NCBI RefSeq assembly: GCF_023973825.1
Contig: NC_090125.1
Coordinates: 927,501-991,500 of the forward strand
From: Plasmodium brasilianum
Lineage: Eukaryota > Apicomplexa > Aconoidasida > Haemosporida > Plasmodiidae
Length of the DNA: 64,000 bases
Direction of reading: 5' to 3'
Numbering within the stretch: the first letter of the stretch is position 1; each line of letters starts with the position of its first letter. The notes beneath the pieces are model-generated. The model was not told the origin of the DNA and did no database searches. It saw only the letters and a list, made by a program, of their open reading frames with translations. The position numbers and the translations under genes are program-made. This document shows positions 33,187 to 45,178 of the stretch, in pieces.

Positions 33187-35749
33187 CAGTATTAATAGTC
33201 TATATGATAGTAATACTAGTATCATAAAAGATATGAACAACAATAATATGAACAAGAACACATTTTTAAAAAATTACAATAGCGAAAAGGAAATACCGTC
33301 TTTTCCTGTGTTAACAAATATTACATCATATAATACAAATGAAAAAAAAATAATGGGAGGTACAAATACTAGAGTGCTATTACAACACCCTGAGAATTAT
33401 TATTTAAAAGAAGAAAATACGGAAAAAGAAGACACTATTGATTACTTTCTTTCAAATATAAAAAATGAAAAAATCAGTTCAAACAGATATTATGATGATA
33501 TAGTGAACAAAATAAAAAATAAAACTTACCTACACAAATGGCTCACAAAACAAAAGCCTGCTTCTGATTGTAAACCACATAGAAGAAAAGAAGAAGACTT
33601 AGGTGAACTATCAAATGATAATAAGGTATTTCCCAATAATTTTCTTATCGAAAGAAATAAAAAAAGAGTTTTTAAGAACGATATGTTCAACAATTTTAAT
33701 GAACAAACAAATATAAAATCATATCTGTTAAGTAAGTATAAGAATAAAAGCAATATATATGGTCTCTTTATCATTAACGAGAGGTTAAAAAGTATTTATA
33801 AAAATATAGAAAATAAGAAAAAGTCAATCAGCAATTTCCCCATGGCAAATTTCAATGACGAAAGTGAAGATTATGTAAGGACCAGAATGAGTGGTTCCTT
33901 CAATGTTGTTCAGGCCGCTCATAGTACCAACGATAATAGTGGTGTATTTTTCTTAGGCTCATCAAGTAAGAAGAACAGTAAGAAAGACATATTTCTTAAT
34001 CTTATCAAAGGAAAAGAACCCCAACGGATTAGCTTAAAAGCAGTGGAGGGAAAAAGAAGCAGTTTCGATTGTGCTGTTAAAGAAGGAGAAGGAAACATTA
34101 ATGGTACCCTCATTTTGCATGACAGCATTAATAGGAAAGGTGAAATAAATAATAAAACTCACGATTATCATGAGAATGTTGTAGATATTGAAAAGAGAAT
34201 TGTATGCACCAACATGGACTTAAAAAATTCAAATGATCAAAAAAATAGAAACACAACGATGTGCAATTCTGCAACAGCTTTTAATAATTCAAATAATAAT
34301 GACTTAAAGAAGAATTGTCAAACAGATGAGGAGATGGAGAACGTGCTAAAGGAATTGAAGTTGGGGTTGAAGGTGGATCCATTTTCAAAAAAGCAAAAAG
34401 ATACGAATGAATCCGTTGGTCCACAGTCCATTTTGCGCAAAAATGGTACGAAATATATTAGCAATGATATTAGTGGTGGAGTTAGCGGTCGGGGGGGTGA
34501 GTCAGAAGTGGAGTGCGACAAGGAGAGCATTAATGAACATTACAAATCCGGTGATAATGAAAAGGAAAATGACTTGAGTGATGGCAATCTACTATCACAT
34601 AAACCACAAAAAGTAATCCGTTCTCACTTTGCACACAAAAATATAGGTATGCTTGACACTGCAAGGAGCGAAATATTACATGGGGAAAGTAGTGCACCAG
34701 ATGAAAAAAGGGGGAGATGTTATATGTATTATTTAGATAAGATAAAAATTCTAAAAAATAATATCATAGGAGAAGAAGAAAATTTACAGTCATACAGAAA
34801 TCTAAGAGATAATGAAATGTTTAAATTAAACGAAAAGGAAGATATAGGTGCAGCTTTCCACTTTAGAAAAAATACAAATAATAATTGTGAACCACTGGAC
34901 ATAGGAACAGATGGAGAAGGGGAAGAAGGCAGTAACAAATTAACCATACAGAATGCATTAAATTCAAATTTTCATAATTTCCTTTTATCGTATAAATGTA
35001 AAAAAAAGGAATCAAATAGTTTATCTACAGAACAAAATGAAATTTTCAATTTTTTGAAAAAGAGTTCAGTTCCATCAGATCAACAGAAATGTGCAAATAA
35101 TGATATGAACAGTAGAAAAGAAAATTCTTACTTTGAAAATTATTACAATAAATTAAAACGCTTAAGAGATAAATATGTAGGAGTAAAAACGGGTACATCA
35201 ACAGGTATGCAACATTTTTTTAAATATAAAGATGGTGCTGCTGCTGATGATAACGATTATGACTATGGTGATAATGATGATGATAATGTTGATGTTGATG
35301 ATAATTTAATTTGCAATTTTCAAATAAATGAAGAAAAAATGTTAACACCTATTCGTAACGCTACCCTTACCAATAATATACACAAATCCATATGCAGTAA
35401 TTCAAAGGAAAGTGAGAAATTTCTTTTTAATAGTAATTCTCTAAGAAATAATATTACAAGTAACGAAACAGGGGATAAATACAGTAATAACAACATACTT
35501 GGAAATCAAAAAGATCATTCACATTTTATTAATATCCTTAAAAATGATAATGATAATCATAATGGTAAACTAATGTATGCTCAAAGGGAAGAAGAAAAAA
35601 TGAACAATTCAATTCATTCGAATAATATAAGTAGTAACACAACATACACAAGTGACGAGAAATGGAATAATCCACTCCAAAATACAAACATTTTTTCTAC
35701 TTGCACGAGTAGCAGTATAAATCCTGGTGTTTCCTATACAAGATCGTAA
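30452..35749 (+). CDS. Large coiled-coil protein of unknown function
   Basis: A single-exon gene of 1765 residues starting MENYESPSEILKKK. Residues about 130-460 are strongly heptad-like (Glu/Lys/Leu/Met-rich, for example the KMAADMNKTKEEMGKIEEEL segment), a long coiled coil. A Lys-rich low-complexity region, a Cys/Ser patch (about residues 660-710), a near-pure Asp-Glu-Ala repeat (about 32768-32985) and a poly-Lys run (33153-33182) follow. The C-terminal half is Asn/Lys-rich with short ordered-looking islands. There is no signal peptide, membrane span or catalytic motif. It may be a structural or cytoskeletal protein, but that rests only on the coiled coil. An out-of-frame ATG at 30438 opens a 15-codon reading frame (MRRKKWKIMNHPQKF) that overlaps the main start. 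Confidence 0.8.
32768..32985. repeat. 9-bp coding repeat (Asp-Glu-Ala)n
   Basis: About 23 copies of GCAGACGAA and close variants (GAC/GAT, GAG/GAA, occasional ACA for GCA) inside the coiled-coil gene. It encodes an uninterrupted acidic Ala-Asp-Glu tract with a few Thr and Gly. The 5' half is nearly pure and the 3' half diverged. Confidence 0.93.
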
Positions 35750-36130
35750 GGTTTTTCGAAAAAAGCGTCAGCACAAACAAAGTGTAAACATGTATACGTA
35801 CATGTGTATGTGTAAGGGGTTCAGTAGTCATCTTGCTATTTTGCCATGTTGCCACCCTACTTCCTTACTACCTTACTGTCTTATTGTCTTTTTTCTTTTT
35901 TTCTTCTTTTTTTTTACATGAAAAAAACGTTCAATGGGTAATTTAATTTTTTTTATATTTTTATACATTACTTAAACGTTTAATTTGAACCATATATTCA
36001 TTTCTCTATTTTATTTTTTGAAAAAACTTCTTTATCTTTTTCCTTGTCATTTTTTCCTTCTTCTCCCACCCTTTGTTCATATTTCTCTGCTTTACTAAAA
36101 ATTTCACGTAAAAAAAAAAAAAAAAAAAAG
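35750..36130. other. Convergent intergenic region, short
   Basis: About 380 nt between the coiled-coil gene (+) and the two-exon gene (-). It holds pyrimidine-rich DNA (35880-35915) and a poly-A run (36111-36129). No gene seen. Confidence 0.7.
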
Positions 36131-37952
36131 TTAAAGAAAAAAATTGTCTTTAACCATTTGTGAGAACAGTAGAGGAGCCAATGCTGAAAAAAAAAAAAAA
36201 AAAAAAAAAGGAAAGAGTAAGAGTAAGAAAGCATCGGTCTGAAAAATGGTTTTCTCTATGTTGCATATGTATGCATAGGCTTGTAAATATGCGCATGTGC
36301 ATGTACAGATAAGTACATACATCAATATGCGCATTTACATACATATATACTTTTGTGTACATGCGTTCTCTCCTTCTATTTTCATGCGCTCCTGCCTTCA
36401 CTTGTTCTTTTTTATAAATACCATATTTGCACTTGTAAATGGAAAGGGAAAAAAGCATGGAATTAAACAGGTTGAAAAAAAGGGAGGTGATAAAAATTGG
36501 GGTTTTGTCTGCTTGCCCATTTAGATTATTAATGACTGATTTTTCTACTAAAAAAAGGGAATTGATCAAACAATTGCTATATATACTTCTACATATATCT
36601 TTACATATATGAAAATAAGATTTCAAATTATACTCCTTTGCGTTCATATTATGAAGAAGAAAAGAAAAAATAAATGTATACAAAACTGTATTTTCAAAAT
36701 ATTTCAAATAAATTTTGTTCATAATAGTGTTGTAACTATTTTTTTTAATAACAGTATTTGTAATATTGTTCTGCTTTAAAAAAAAAAAAGAAAAAGGAAC
36801 ATTAATATTATTAAGATAATTTTGTAATAAAAATAGGGTTTTCTGTTTGTAATAATTGGTATTATTTTGTTTCAATGAATAGTATAATTTCCATATAGAG
36901 TCTTCATTTATTATTTCCTTGTTTTTATTATATGATAATAAAAAATGTATTACGGATCTATTTTTGTTTCTGTTACATTCACGTTTGGTAGTACTACTTA
37001 TGTCACTCTCATCAGTATCATCAGCCTCATCACTCTCATCAGTATCATCAGTCTTATCAGTATCATCACTCTCATCAGTCTTATCAGTATCATCACTCTC
37101 ATCAGTCTTATCAGTCTGATAACCCCTCTGTTGTGTAAGTGCTTGAATAAATTTCTTTTCCCTTTCATATATTTCCGAAATGCATTTGTCATTTTTTAAA
37201 ACCTTAAACAAGAGATAGGATATAATTTCTTCTCTCTGACTGTTCAGGCAATAAAATAAATTTTCATTATATACTAGTTCTTGTATCTGTTCGTACGTTA
37301 AAAAAACCTCACTCGAATATTTTATATAATAAAATAAAATACACGAATAAATCTTTTTTTTGGTACTCTCTAAATTTCCACCTTGCAGCTTTTCAAAGAT
37401 ATACGCAAGCACATCGAAACTTTTTTCCCCTTCATCTTCATCAGGTTCATCATTACGATCATTACTACCGCTGCAGCGATTACTTTTGCGCTTCCCCTTT
37501 TCAATTTTCATGAAGGCAGTCCTACTTTTATATATCAGTTCCAACAAGCCCAGAAGTGCATTTTCCTTAAAGGAGTACTCATCACATTGAATATTACTAA
37601 TGAGTCTCTTGTAAAAATTGTTCTCTAAATATACGGATAAATTATTTATTCCCAATGAACTAACCAACTCATTTAACACAATATGATCAGCAATAGTTAT
37701 ATCATTATGGCAATAATAATTATTATTCATTTTACTATAATAATTATGAAATGTAAAAATAAAAATACTTATATTAATTAAACTCACACTAAGGAAAATG
37801 TTTTTAAAATTCTTTTCCTTCTCCTTACGAATAACAGTTTTTATTATTTCGTAATCTATATTTTTTGTATTACTCGTGTTATTTACTTTAGTCTTTATGT
37901 CATTTTTAAGTACCAGCACGAATAACTGATTTCTCTTTATTCTCTTGTACAT
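36131..37952 (-). CDS. Protein of unknown function, two exons, KTDESDDT repeats
   Basis: The start ATG (37952) gives MYKRIKRNQLFVLVLK. I splice exon 1 (37952-36422) to exon 2 (36183-36131). The donor TATG|GTATTT and the acceptor T-run+CAG|CATTGG are canonical, the phase is 1 on both sides, and the joined end reads SIYKCKYALAPLLFSQMVKDNFFL then stop, giving 527 residues. Without splicing, the frame would run on through (TA)-rich and poly-Phe sequence, which is implausible. One hydrophobic segment (IFLSVSLINISIFIFTF, about residues 50-66) could be a membrane anchor. The rest is largely helical-looking, broken by a Thr-Asp-Lys/Ser-Asp repeat (about 37000-37115). No family recognised; an alpha-solenoid fold is possible. 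Confidence 0.72.
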
Positions 37953-38541
37953 ATTTATTGAAGCTTTCTGTTATATCTTCATTTCGTAGAAGCGTTTTAA
38001 CATACATCTATTTAACTGTACGAGCGAGATATAGATTTCCTTTCTGTGTGGAAATACGTTAATACATACACGTACATATGCGTATGCATATATGTACATA
38101 AGTTTACATGAAAATGCTGCTAACCCTCCTGCTTATTTATCCTTAATTTTGTGGAATTTAATTTTGCAGTAAAATTTTGCACCCTGCGGAAGGCTAAATA
38201 TAGGCTGAATTTACCCCTTATATTTACCCCCATATTTTTTTAACCCTTTACAGGGGCAAGTACATAAAAAAAAAAAATTATCCGATCGCGAATATGTGAA
38301 ATGTTTTTTTAAACATTCGAGAAAAAAAAAAAATAAAAAAAAAAAAAAAAAAAAAATTACATTCCAATGAAAGGGCCTATTTTATTTTATAGCTAAAACA
38401 ACATGTATATGAGGATTTGTAATATGTGTATATATTTGTGTATGCATATTTATTTACATGTACAAATACGTATACCTACATACAAGTATACATGCATATA
38501 CAAGTCTGTAATTTTTTTTTTTTTTTGGTAATTAAAAAATT
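37953..38541. other. Divergent intergenic region
   Basis: About 590 nt between the unknown - strand gene and mL49 (+), probably a shared bidirectional promoter region. It holds two poly-A runs (38264-38276, 38335-38357), ACATACAAGTATACATGCATATAC-like sequence before mL49 and a T-run at 38512-38526. No gene seen. Confidence 0.65.
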
Positions 38542-39623
38542 ATGAACGCCATTAAATTTGTATATGTGCCGAGGTTTCATTTCAGCATTTATAATGAATA
38601 CCTAAATGCTTACAGAAAGAAGATAAACCGAATTCCTTTCTATATAAGAAGAACAGGTGTGCATATATATATATATACATACATACATACATACACTTAT
38701 ATAAATTAATATTTATTCAAACATATGTATGTATAATGTATGTATGCACTATATGAAGAAACAACTTTAAGGAATTAGATATAATTTCATTTGGTATAGT
38801 ACGCGCGTGTGTGTTAATTTGTTTATTTGATTTATGGAACAAGGGGTAATACTACCACAGTATATAACACACGTGATATACGTCATATATATGATGTATG
38901 TATTATATATATTAAAAAAAATGTCTATACTTTATGCTTCACATTTTGTTGTTATTTTCAGCATCGGACAATTTACCAGTCTTTCTAAAATACAAAAATA
39001 ACAAGAATCTAGTCGTGACTGTCATTAGAAAGATTAAAGGAAATAAGGAGGTAAGCGAAAAACTGTTGATATAGTGCGTACCTGCTTGTATATAAATATG
39101 TGCACAAACCTTTTTATGTTATCTCATCTGTTTATGATGCATTTTACTATATATTGTTTTAGCGTACGATTATCGGTGCTTTTATACGTACATACTTATG
39201 TAGTTACATGCGTATACGCATATATATATGTCTATAAATGCTACGAAGTGCTCAATTTATAATTTGTTGTACTTCATTCAATGAAGCAATTTTCTATATA
39301 CCTTATGCTCTACACATTTATGAAAATTTTATAAATTAATTATTCTCTTTGAAAGATTTTGAAAAAGGAGATCGAATCAATTTGCAACACGAATGTTATA
39401 GAGAAAACGGATTGCTTCTTAATAAAAGGAAACCATAAGAAGAAAATAAAAGACGTAAGATAATTTTATGCCCACGTGTTATGTATATTTGCAGTTAAAT
39501 TAATTTTGTAAAATATCTTCATAACTAATAAATGTAAGATTTTTTTTTTTTTTTTTTTTTATAAACACTCTTGTATTTTTTTATGTTTTTTTTAAGCAGT
39601 ATTTTAAATATATCGGCTATTGA
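38542..39623 (+). CDS. MRPL49: Mitochondrial large-subunit ribosomal protein mL49 (IMG2 family), four exons
   Basis: Exons 38542-38656, 38962-39050, 39356-39454 and 39600-39623 join in frame to 108 residues. All introns are GT/AG and phases are consistent (1, 0, 0). The protein runs MNAIKFVYVPRF...INRIPFYIRRT, ASDNLPVFLKYKNN, VVTVIRKIKGNKE, LKKEIES, CFLIKGNHKKKIKDYFKYIGY. The NLPV(F/Y), TVIRK(I/V).G, IKG and terminal W/Y..GF/GY-like motifs are the mL49/IMG2 pattern, and the C-terminus falls exactly where the family ends. mL49 sits in the mitochondrial 60S-like subunit near the central protuberance. The N-terminal ~25 residues are basic and could serve as a mitochondrial targeting sequence. 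Because no exon exceeds 115 nt, the gene is easy to miss. Confidence 0.88.
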
Positions 39624-40544
39624 AGGGGAATAAGCTTTTAGCAAAATTGGAATTGTGTTGTTAAACTAAGAAAATTTTTAAAAAAAAGAAAAAATTTATT
39701 TTATTTTGCACGTTTTTATTACGAGAATGCAGCAACTTTTTTTATCAATATGTTTTATCTATTTAAGGGATTAAAAAAAAAAAAATATAACTATAAATTT
39801 TTTACCTGTCCTGTTCAGAACTTTTTTTTTTTATTTTTATGTGGAATTTTAATATTGCTTGAAAAGAAGAAAACATTACTCTGTACAATATATATATATA
39901 TATATGTATACATGTGTACACATTCGGGTGTGCAATAAAAAAGGGTACAAAGCAAAATTCATGTTAAACATTCAAATAGTTAAATAAATATATAAAATTG
40001 AATAGTTAGCGTATGAAAAAAGTAAATAAATCGTGCATTCATATATACATATATGTATATACATACACATATGCATGTACACATATACACATTAACATAT
40101 ATATATATGTATATGTACGCGCACGTGCATGTGCAACTCGCTGCGTAGAAATATATGAAGAAATGAGTGTACGTAAAATGTGTTGAGACATTTTTTGCGA
40201 AAAGAAATAAAGGTATATGGTATAATATTTTGACATTTATATTTACCCATATACAGAATATTTTAATGAAAAAAAATAAGAAGCAATAATAAGAAGCAAT
40301 AATAAGAAGCAATAATAAGAAGAAATAGTAAGAAGCAATAATAAGAAGCAATAATAAGAAGCAATAATAAGAAGAAATAGTAAGAAGCAATAATAAGAAG
40401 CAATAATAAGAAGCAATAATAAGAAGCAATAATAAGAAGCAATAATAAGAAGCAATAATAAGAAGCAATAATAAGAAGCAATAATAAGAAGCAATAATAA
40501 GAAGCATTAGTAAACAATTAGAATAATAAAATATAATTATAAAA
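39624..40544. other. Intergenic region, tandem genes
   Basis: About 920 nt between mL49 and the small membrane-protein gene. It holds a (TA)n at 39889-39905 and the 13-bp satellite listed separately. Frames crossing the satellite on the minus strand are repeat artefacts. Confidence 0.65.
40268..40510. repeat. 13-bp tandem repeat array (AAGAAGCAATAAT)
   Basis: About 18 copies of AAGAAGCAATAAT; a few read AAGAAATAGTAAG instead. It ends about 35 bp before the start codon of the next gene, so it lies in that gene's promoter or 5' UTR. Because 13 is not a multiple of three, the minus strand reads a 13-residue Leu/Ile/Ser/Tyr/Cys cycle in several frames. Confidence 0.95.
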
Positions 40545-41419
40545 ATGAATATAAATAAAATTTTTTTTTCCAAAGTTGATATAATGGGCAAAAATAAAGT
40601 TAATGAATTGTTAAAAAATGGAAATAATGGAATGAAAATAAATGCAACAAATAATTCTAGTGGGAAAAAATTAATTTATATTAGTAAACCAACACATGGA
40701 GGTGTTTTTTATTGGAAATGTAGAGAAATGATAAACTCAGTGAAAAAAAAAACGAAACGATGTTCAAGATATTTAGATTTAAATCATGATTTCTCAAGAG
40801 CAGCATTAGTAGGTGTTCCTAAAACAAGTTATGACCCCAAAAATAATATTTTTTTTATTCAAATGGATAATGAAGAATGGGCAGGTAATTATTTTTTGAA
40901 AAGTGTCTATTGTACATTTTTTTTTGGAATTTTTTTTTTTTTTATTTCAATAACTGATTGAGGCATGAAGAAAGAGTAAAATGTAGTTTTGTCATAACGA
41001 GGGTGTTATTAGTGATTACCGCCATGCTTGCATATATATGCGTATAATATATATGCGTATAATATATATGCGTATAATATATATGCGTATAATATATATG
41101 CGTATAATATATATGCGTATAATATATATGCGTATAATATATATGCGTATAATATTATGTGTATAATATTATGTGTGTAATATATATACAGATGTGTGTA
41201 TGATTTCTTTTCTATTTTACGAATTAAATTCCCTGTGCGCATTCATGTAATCCACTTTTGTAATTTTATTTTTTAGGAATTGGGAGCAAGATGATGTTAA
41301 ATATATCAATGAATATTTTATTTTATTTACATATATCCTTTTGGATGTATTTTATATATTATAGGATGCTAGTAAACAACAAATTAAATGTATTTAGTAA
41401 ATGGAAAAATAACGAATAA
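40545..41419 (+). CDS. Small single-span membrane protein, two exons, function unknown
   Basis: Exon 1 (40545-40884, ending GCAG before GTAATT) and exon 2 (41277-41419, after TTTTTTAG) join in phase 1 to 160 residues. The middle region is compact and coding-like: KLIYISKPTHGGVFYWKCRE, LDLNHDFSRAALVGVPKTSY and FIQMDNEEWAG. Exon 2 adds GIGSKMMLN and a hydrophobic span (NILFYLHISFWMYFIYY), then a short basic tail. Without splicing, exon 1 would end in a Phe-rich run from intron T-tracts. The start may be 40545 or the in-frame ATG at 40584 (MGKNKVNELL). The architecture of a soluble domain plus one C-terminal span fits an organelle membrane protein, for example mitochondrial, but I recognise no family. 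The intron carries a 15-bp satellite. Confidence 0.7.
41031..41155. repeat. 15-bp tandem repeat inside an intron
   Basis: About eight copies of GCGTATAATATATAT in the 392-nt intron of the small membrane-protein gene, trailing into two diverged GTGTATAATATTAT copies. It accounts for a large part of the intron. Confidence 0.93.
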
Positions 41420-42413
41420 AAGAATAAGTTTGACTACGAAATACTAAAAAATTTACGTATTTTATTTTATACATTTTAATTAATTTTTTATTCGACTTTC
41501 TGTATGAAAGGAAAAAGAAGAAAAGACGGCAAAGGTACAGAGTACCTTAATCATTTACACAGCATGTAGTTATTTGCATATTTGGGTAAACGCATGTGAG
41601 CTTATCCATGAACATAATATAAACATATGAACACGTACATACATACATATATTCGTAGACGTGCTTGTCCCTTTTTTTTTCCATCTTTTCGTTTGAAAAC
41701 GCAAAAATTTTAAAAAGCTATCCCAAAGTTCATGCAAAATTCATAAAAAGAATAAAGCGTGCCTAGGTATATGCACATATCAAAGGATAAACTAAAATAA
41801 GTCTATCCAACATATTATATTGGTCTCTGCCTTCGCAAATTTGCAAAAAAATATAAAAATTTTATAATTATTATTTTTCAATAACTAACACATAGTTATT
41901 CTGTTACTTTTTAATTTTTTGATAAAAGTTTTTTAAAAGCTTTTTCTATATAAATTGAAGTTATTGCGTTAGTTTTAAATTACTACTATTTTATATTAAA
42001 AAAAAAAATAAGGGATTATTGTTATTTTTATCATTTTGTCTTTTCGTCTTTTTATATTTTCTTCTTTTTATCTTTTTGTCTTATTTCCCTTTTTTCCTAA
42101 TTTTCGTCCTTTTCAATTTTTTTCTTCTTCCATTCTTAAAATAAGACATACTTTTTAAAAATAAAATAATTTTAATCATCGATATGATAAATGAGAGCAA
42201 CAATTAAAAGTGAGCACTTGAAAATGTAATGCGCAAGAACTGCATGTAGGTACGTACATGTGTGTATATATATATATATAATATATGTGAATAAAGATAT
42301 AAGTTTGTTTTTCCTGGGTGGGCAATGAAAAATCAAAAGATGACTCATGTGTAAATATGAATTTTTATATAAAAAAACTGTGTACATTTAATACCAAAAA
42401 GTGAAATAATATT

Positions 42414-42457
<44 letters not shown>

Positions 42458-43196
42458 AAGAAATACAATATTAAAACTAAAACTTAAAATTATAAGGACA
42501 CGGTAATTCGTGAAAAGAGTAATATATATATGCAATTATATATGCATCATGTCAATTAATACCCGTGATATGTAATAAAGGGGGAAAAAATAAAATTTAA
42601 CAGGTTATAACATACATATATAAAAGTGCATTTAAAGTAATGTTAAAAAATTTTTGTTAAAAAAAATAGTGTCCCCGATTAAATTATAAATATAACAATA
42701 TAACAATATAACAATATAATCATATATATATATACATATATGTATGCAAAAATATGCACATGAACACTCATATACACAATATATTTACTTATATCAATGA
42801 GATATACACACCTATATAATATTTAATATATATAAATATATACAACTATAAATAGAATTTAAAGTGACTGCTATGGAAATTAAAAATGTTTACAACATGA
42901 GGTTTCTATATGTATGTACATACATATGTGCATATATATATGCTAACAAAAATTGTATAGCATAGTATAGCTAATTTATAGCATAAATAAACCTACAATA
43001 TAATAAAAAGAAAAATAACATGAATGAACTTTTTAAAATAAATTCCTACAACAGTTTTATGTTACAATACGAGCATGGGAAATAGTGTTCACATTATTCC
43101 TTTTTAACAGCATTTACTTCTCAAAATATACATACATATATGCATACACACACTGATACATACAAAATATATATATGTATGTGTGTGAACCTATTT
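41420..43196. other. Convergent intergenic region
   Basis: About 1.8 kb between the small membrane-protein gene (+) and the 272-residue gene (-). It is very A+T-rich, with a long (TA)n at 42415-42454, (AACAATAT) repeats at 42690-42720 and several shorter (TA)n tracts. No frame of coding character seen. Confidence 0.65.
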
Positions 43197-44015
43197 TTAG
43201 AAGCTATTCTTTTTTCTTTTCCTTTTTCCATGTGCCTCATCATTCAACGTGGTATTCGTTACATCATAATCTTCCCCTGTTTGTGTATCTATATTTGTGC
43301 AAGCATAATCGGACAAGCATTCTAACTTGGTAGACTTTGCACTTTTTTTTACATCCTGACCACTGAAATTAGGAGTACCTTTTCCATTTGATTTAAACCT
43401 TACATTTGTATTTCTCTTCTTTATACATTCCCTGTGTATTTTTAAAGCTTCATTATATACACCAAAATCTTCTGCTAGTTGCCATAACATAGACAAATTA
43501 AAATACGGTAAATAACTAATAGACAAAGGTGGATTTTTATTTTTCATAATTATCTTACATTCTTCATTATACTTATAAGCTTTCCTTAATAATTTTAACA
43601 TCCTCTTCCTCCCCTCTGTACCTAATGTCCTACACAAACCTGGCTTTTTGTTATCCTCGTTATTAGTATTCTCACTACTTCCTTTGCTTCCTCCCTCCAT
43701 AAAACTTGAACTTTTCATTTCCTTTTTAATTTTTACAGTACCATTTCTTTTTATACACGCACCTTTCATTGTCATTATATCATTATTCTCACTGCTCGTG
43801 TTATCTGAACGATCTCGTTTCAAATCGGCTTCATCAACTAATATATAATCTGAAATATCATCAAAGCTGCTATGTAGTTCGTTCGGAAAATCACCTACTG
43901 AGAAAAATGACGATTCTTCATTCGACGAAATATCACTTGTGTCAAATTGTATGTCCGAATATCTCATTGTGCGCAATGACACATTGTCCTCATTTTTTAT
44001 ATTTAGCAATTCCAT
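43197..44015 (-). CDS. Protein of unknown function (272 residues)
   Basis: A single-exon frame from ATG 44015 (MELLNIKNEDNVSLRTMRYS) to a stop at 43197. The first ~75 residues are acidic and Ser-rich (DTSDISSNEESSFF, DYILVDEADLKRDRS). A Lys/Gly linker follows, then a likely ordered helical region at about residues 135-215 (GRKRMLKLLRKAYKYNEECK, ISYLPYFNLSMLWQLAEDFG, YNEALKIHRECIKKR), and a basic C-terminus (KRKRKKNSF) that could be a nuclear localisation signal. The helical part vaguely resembles helical hairpin repeats, but I would not name a family. There is no signal peptide or membrane span. Composition and length support a real gene. Confidence 0.68.
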   Translation of the reverse strand: MELLNIKNEDNVSLRTMRYSDIQFDTSDISSNEESSFFSVGDFPNELHSSFDDISDYILVDEADLKRDRSDNTSSENNDIMTMKGACIKRNGTVKIKKEMKSSSFMEGGSKGSSENTNNEDNKKPGLCRTLGTEGRKRMLKLLRKAYKYNEECKIIMKNKNPPLSISYLPYFNLSMLWQLAEDFGVYNEALKIHRECIKKRNTNVRFKSNGKGTPNFSGQDVKKSAKSTKLECLSDYACTNIDTQTGEDYDVTNTTLNDEAHGKRKRKKNSF

Positions 44016-44250
44016 TATTCTTATATGCCCAATATCTTCTGGTTTATTACAATTATCCCTTCACTTGATTTTGTTCTACTGCTTTCTGCCTCGTTACTGT
44101 TACACCTTACTACTATGTTGCTACTATGTTGCTCCTATGTTGCTACTATGTTAATATTAGTTTTACTTTGTTCCTCTTGTTCTTTGATCTTCACTTTTTG
44201 AAAGTTCACACGTAATACAAGTTGCAATTTACAAGTTATAATTTATAACT

Positions 44251-44282
<32 letters not shown>

Positions 44283-45137
44283 ATGAACAGTTAATTATCT
44301 TTTTAAAAAAAGTAACTATATATTTTTCGGGGTCGGGAAAATGAAAAAAAATAAAAAAAATAAAAGTGAACTTTAAAGCTTTTGTTTTTTGCTTCTTACT
44401 TCTTACTTCTTCTTTTCCTTTTTTTGTCTTTTTTTTTTTTTTTTTTTGTTTTTTAAGTTAATAAAGAGAGGTAAAGCAACATAAATGTGTTATTAATTAA
44501 GTGTTTTAATTATATATATAAAAAAAATTAATAATTTTTCTTTTCAATTAAAATGGGTCCATATATATACATATATAATACATATATATACACGTATGTA
44601 AAATAAAAAAATCAGTAAAAAGGTGTGAAATAGATTAATTTATTTTTATTAGTAAAATATTATAAGTACAATTAAAAGAAAAAGGTTCATATGAACAATG
44701 GATAAAAATTAAATAGCATATTTTATTCTTATTACAAGTAAATTTTTTTTTTTTTTATATATATATATATAACATAAGTATATATATGTCTATATATACA
44801 CGTTAACTATAATAACATGCTAAAAAGGTAATATGAACATCAAAAGAGAGAATATATACATATGTACTTATATATATGCCTATACACTTATATATATATA
44901 TAAATATGTACGTATAAATATACACATATGTATAAACGTTTAGTGAAACATAAATAGGCCACATACACACATAAATTATGTGTCAAAATTTTTTCATATT
45001 CCTTTTTTTATAATTTATAATAAAAATATTTCCACATAAATTTGTTGTAAGATGAATGTTTTAAAAATTTATTAATAATCCGTTATATATAAAAGAATAA
45101 CATTCAAAAAAGTATTACTATAACATAAATATATAAA

Positions 45138-45178
<41 letters not shown>

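Noticed and set aside
32578..33261. 227-codon minus-strand frame rich in Ser/Ala
   Set aside because: Antisense of the Asp-Glu-Ala repeat and the poly-Lys run in the coiled-coil gene.
39980..40591. Minus-strand 203-codon frame with an IIASYYCFLLLLL cycle
   Set aside because: A 13-residue cycle from a 13-bp satellite; it also overlaps the start of a better supported + strand gene.
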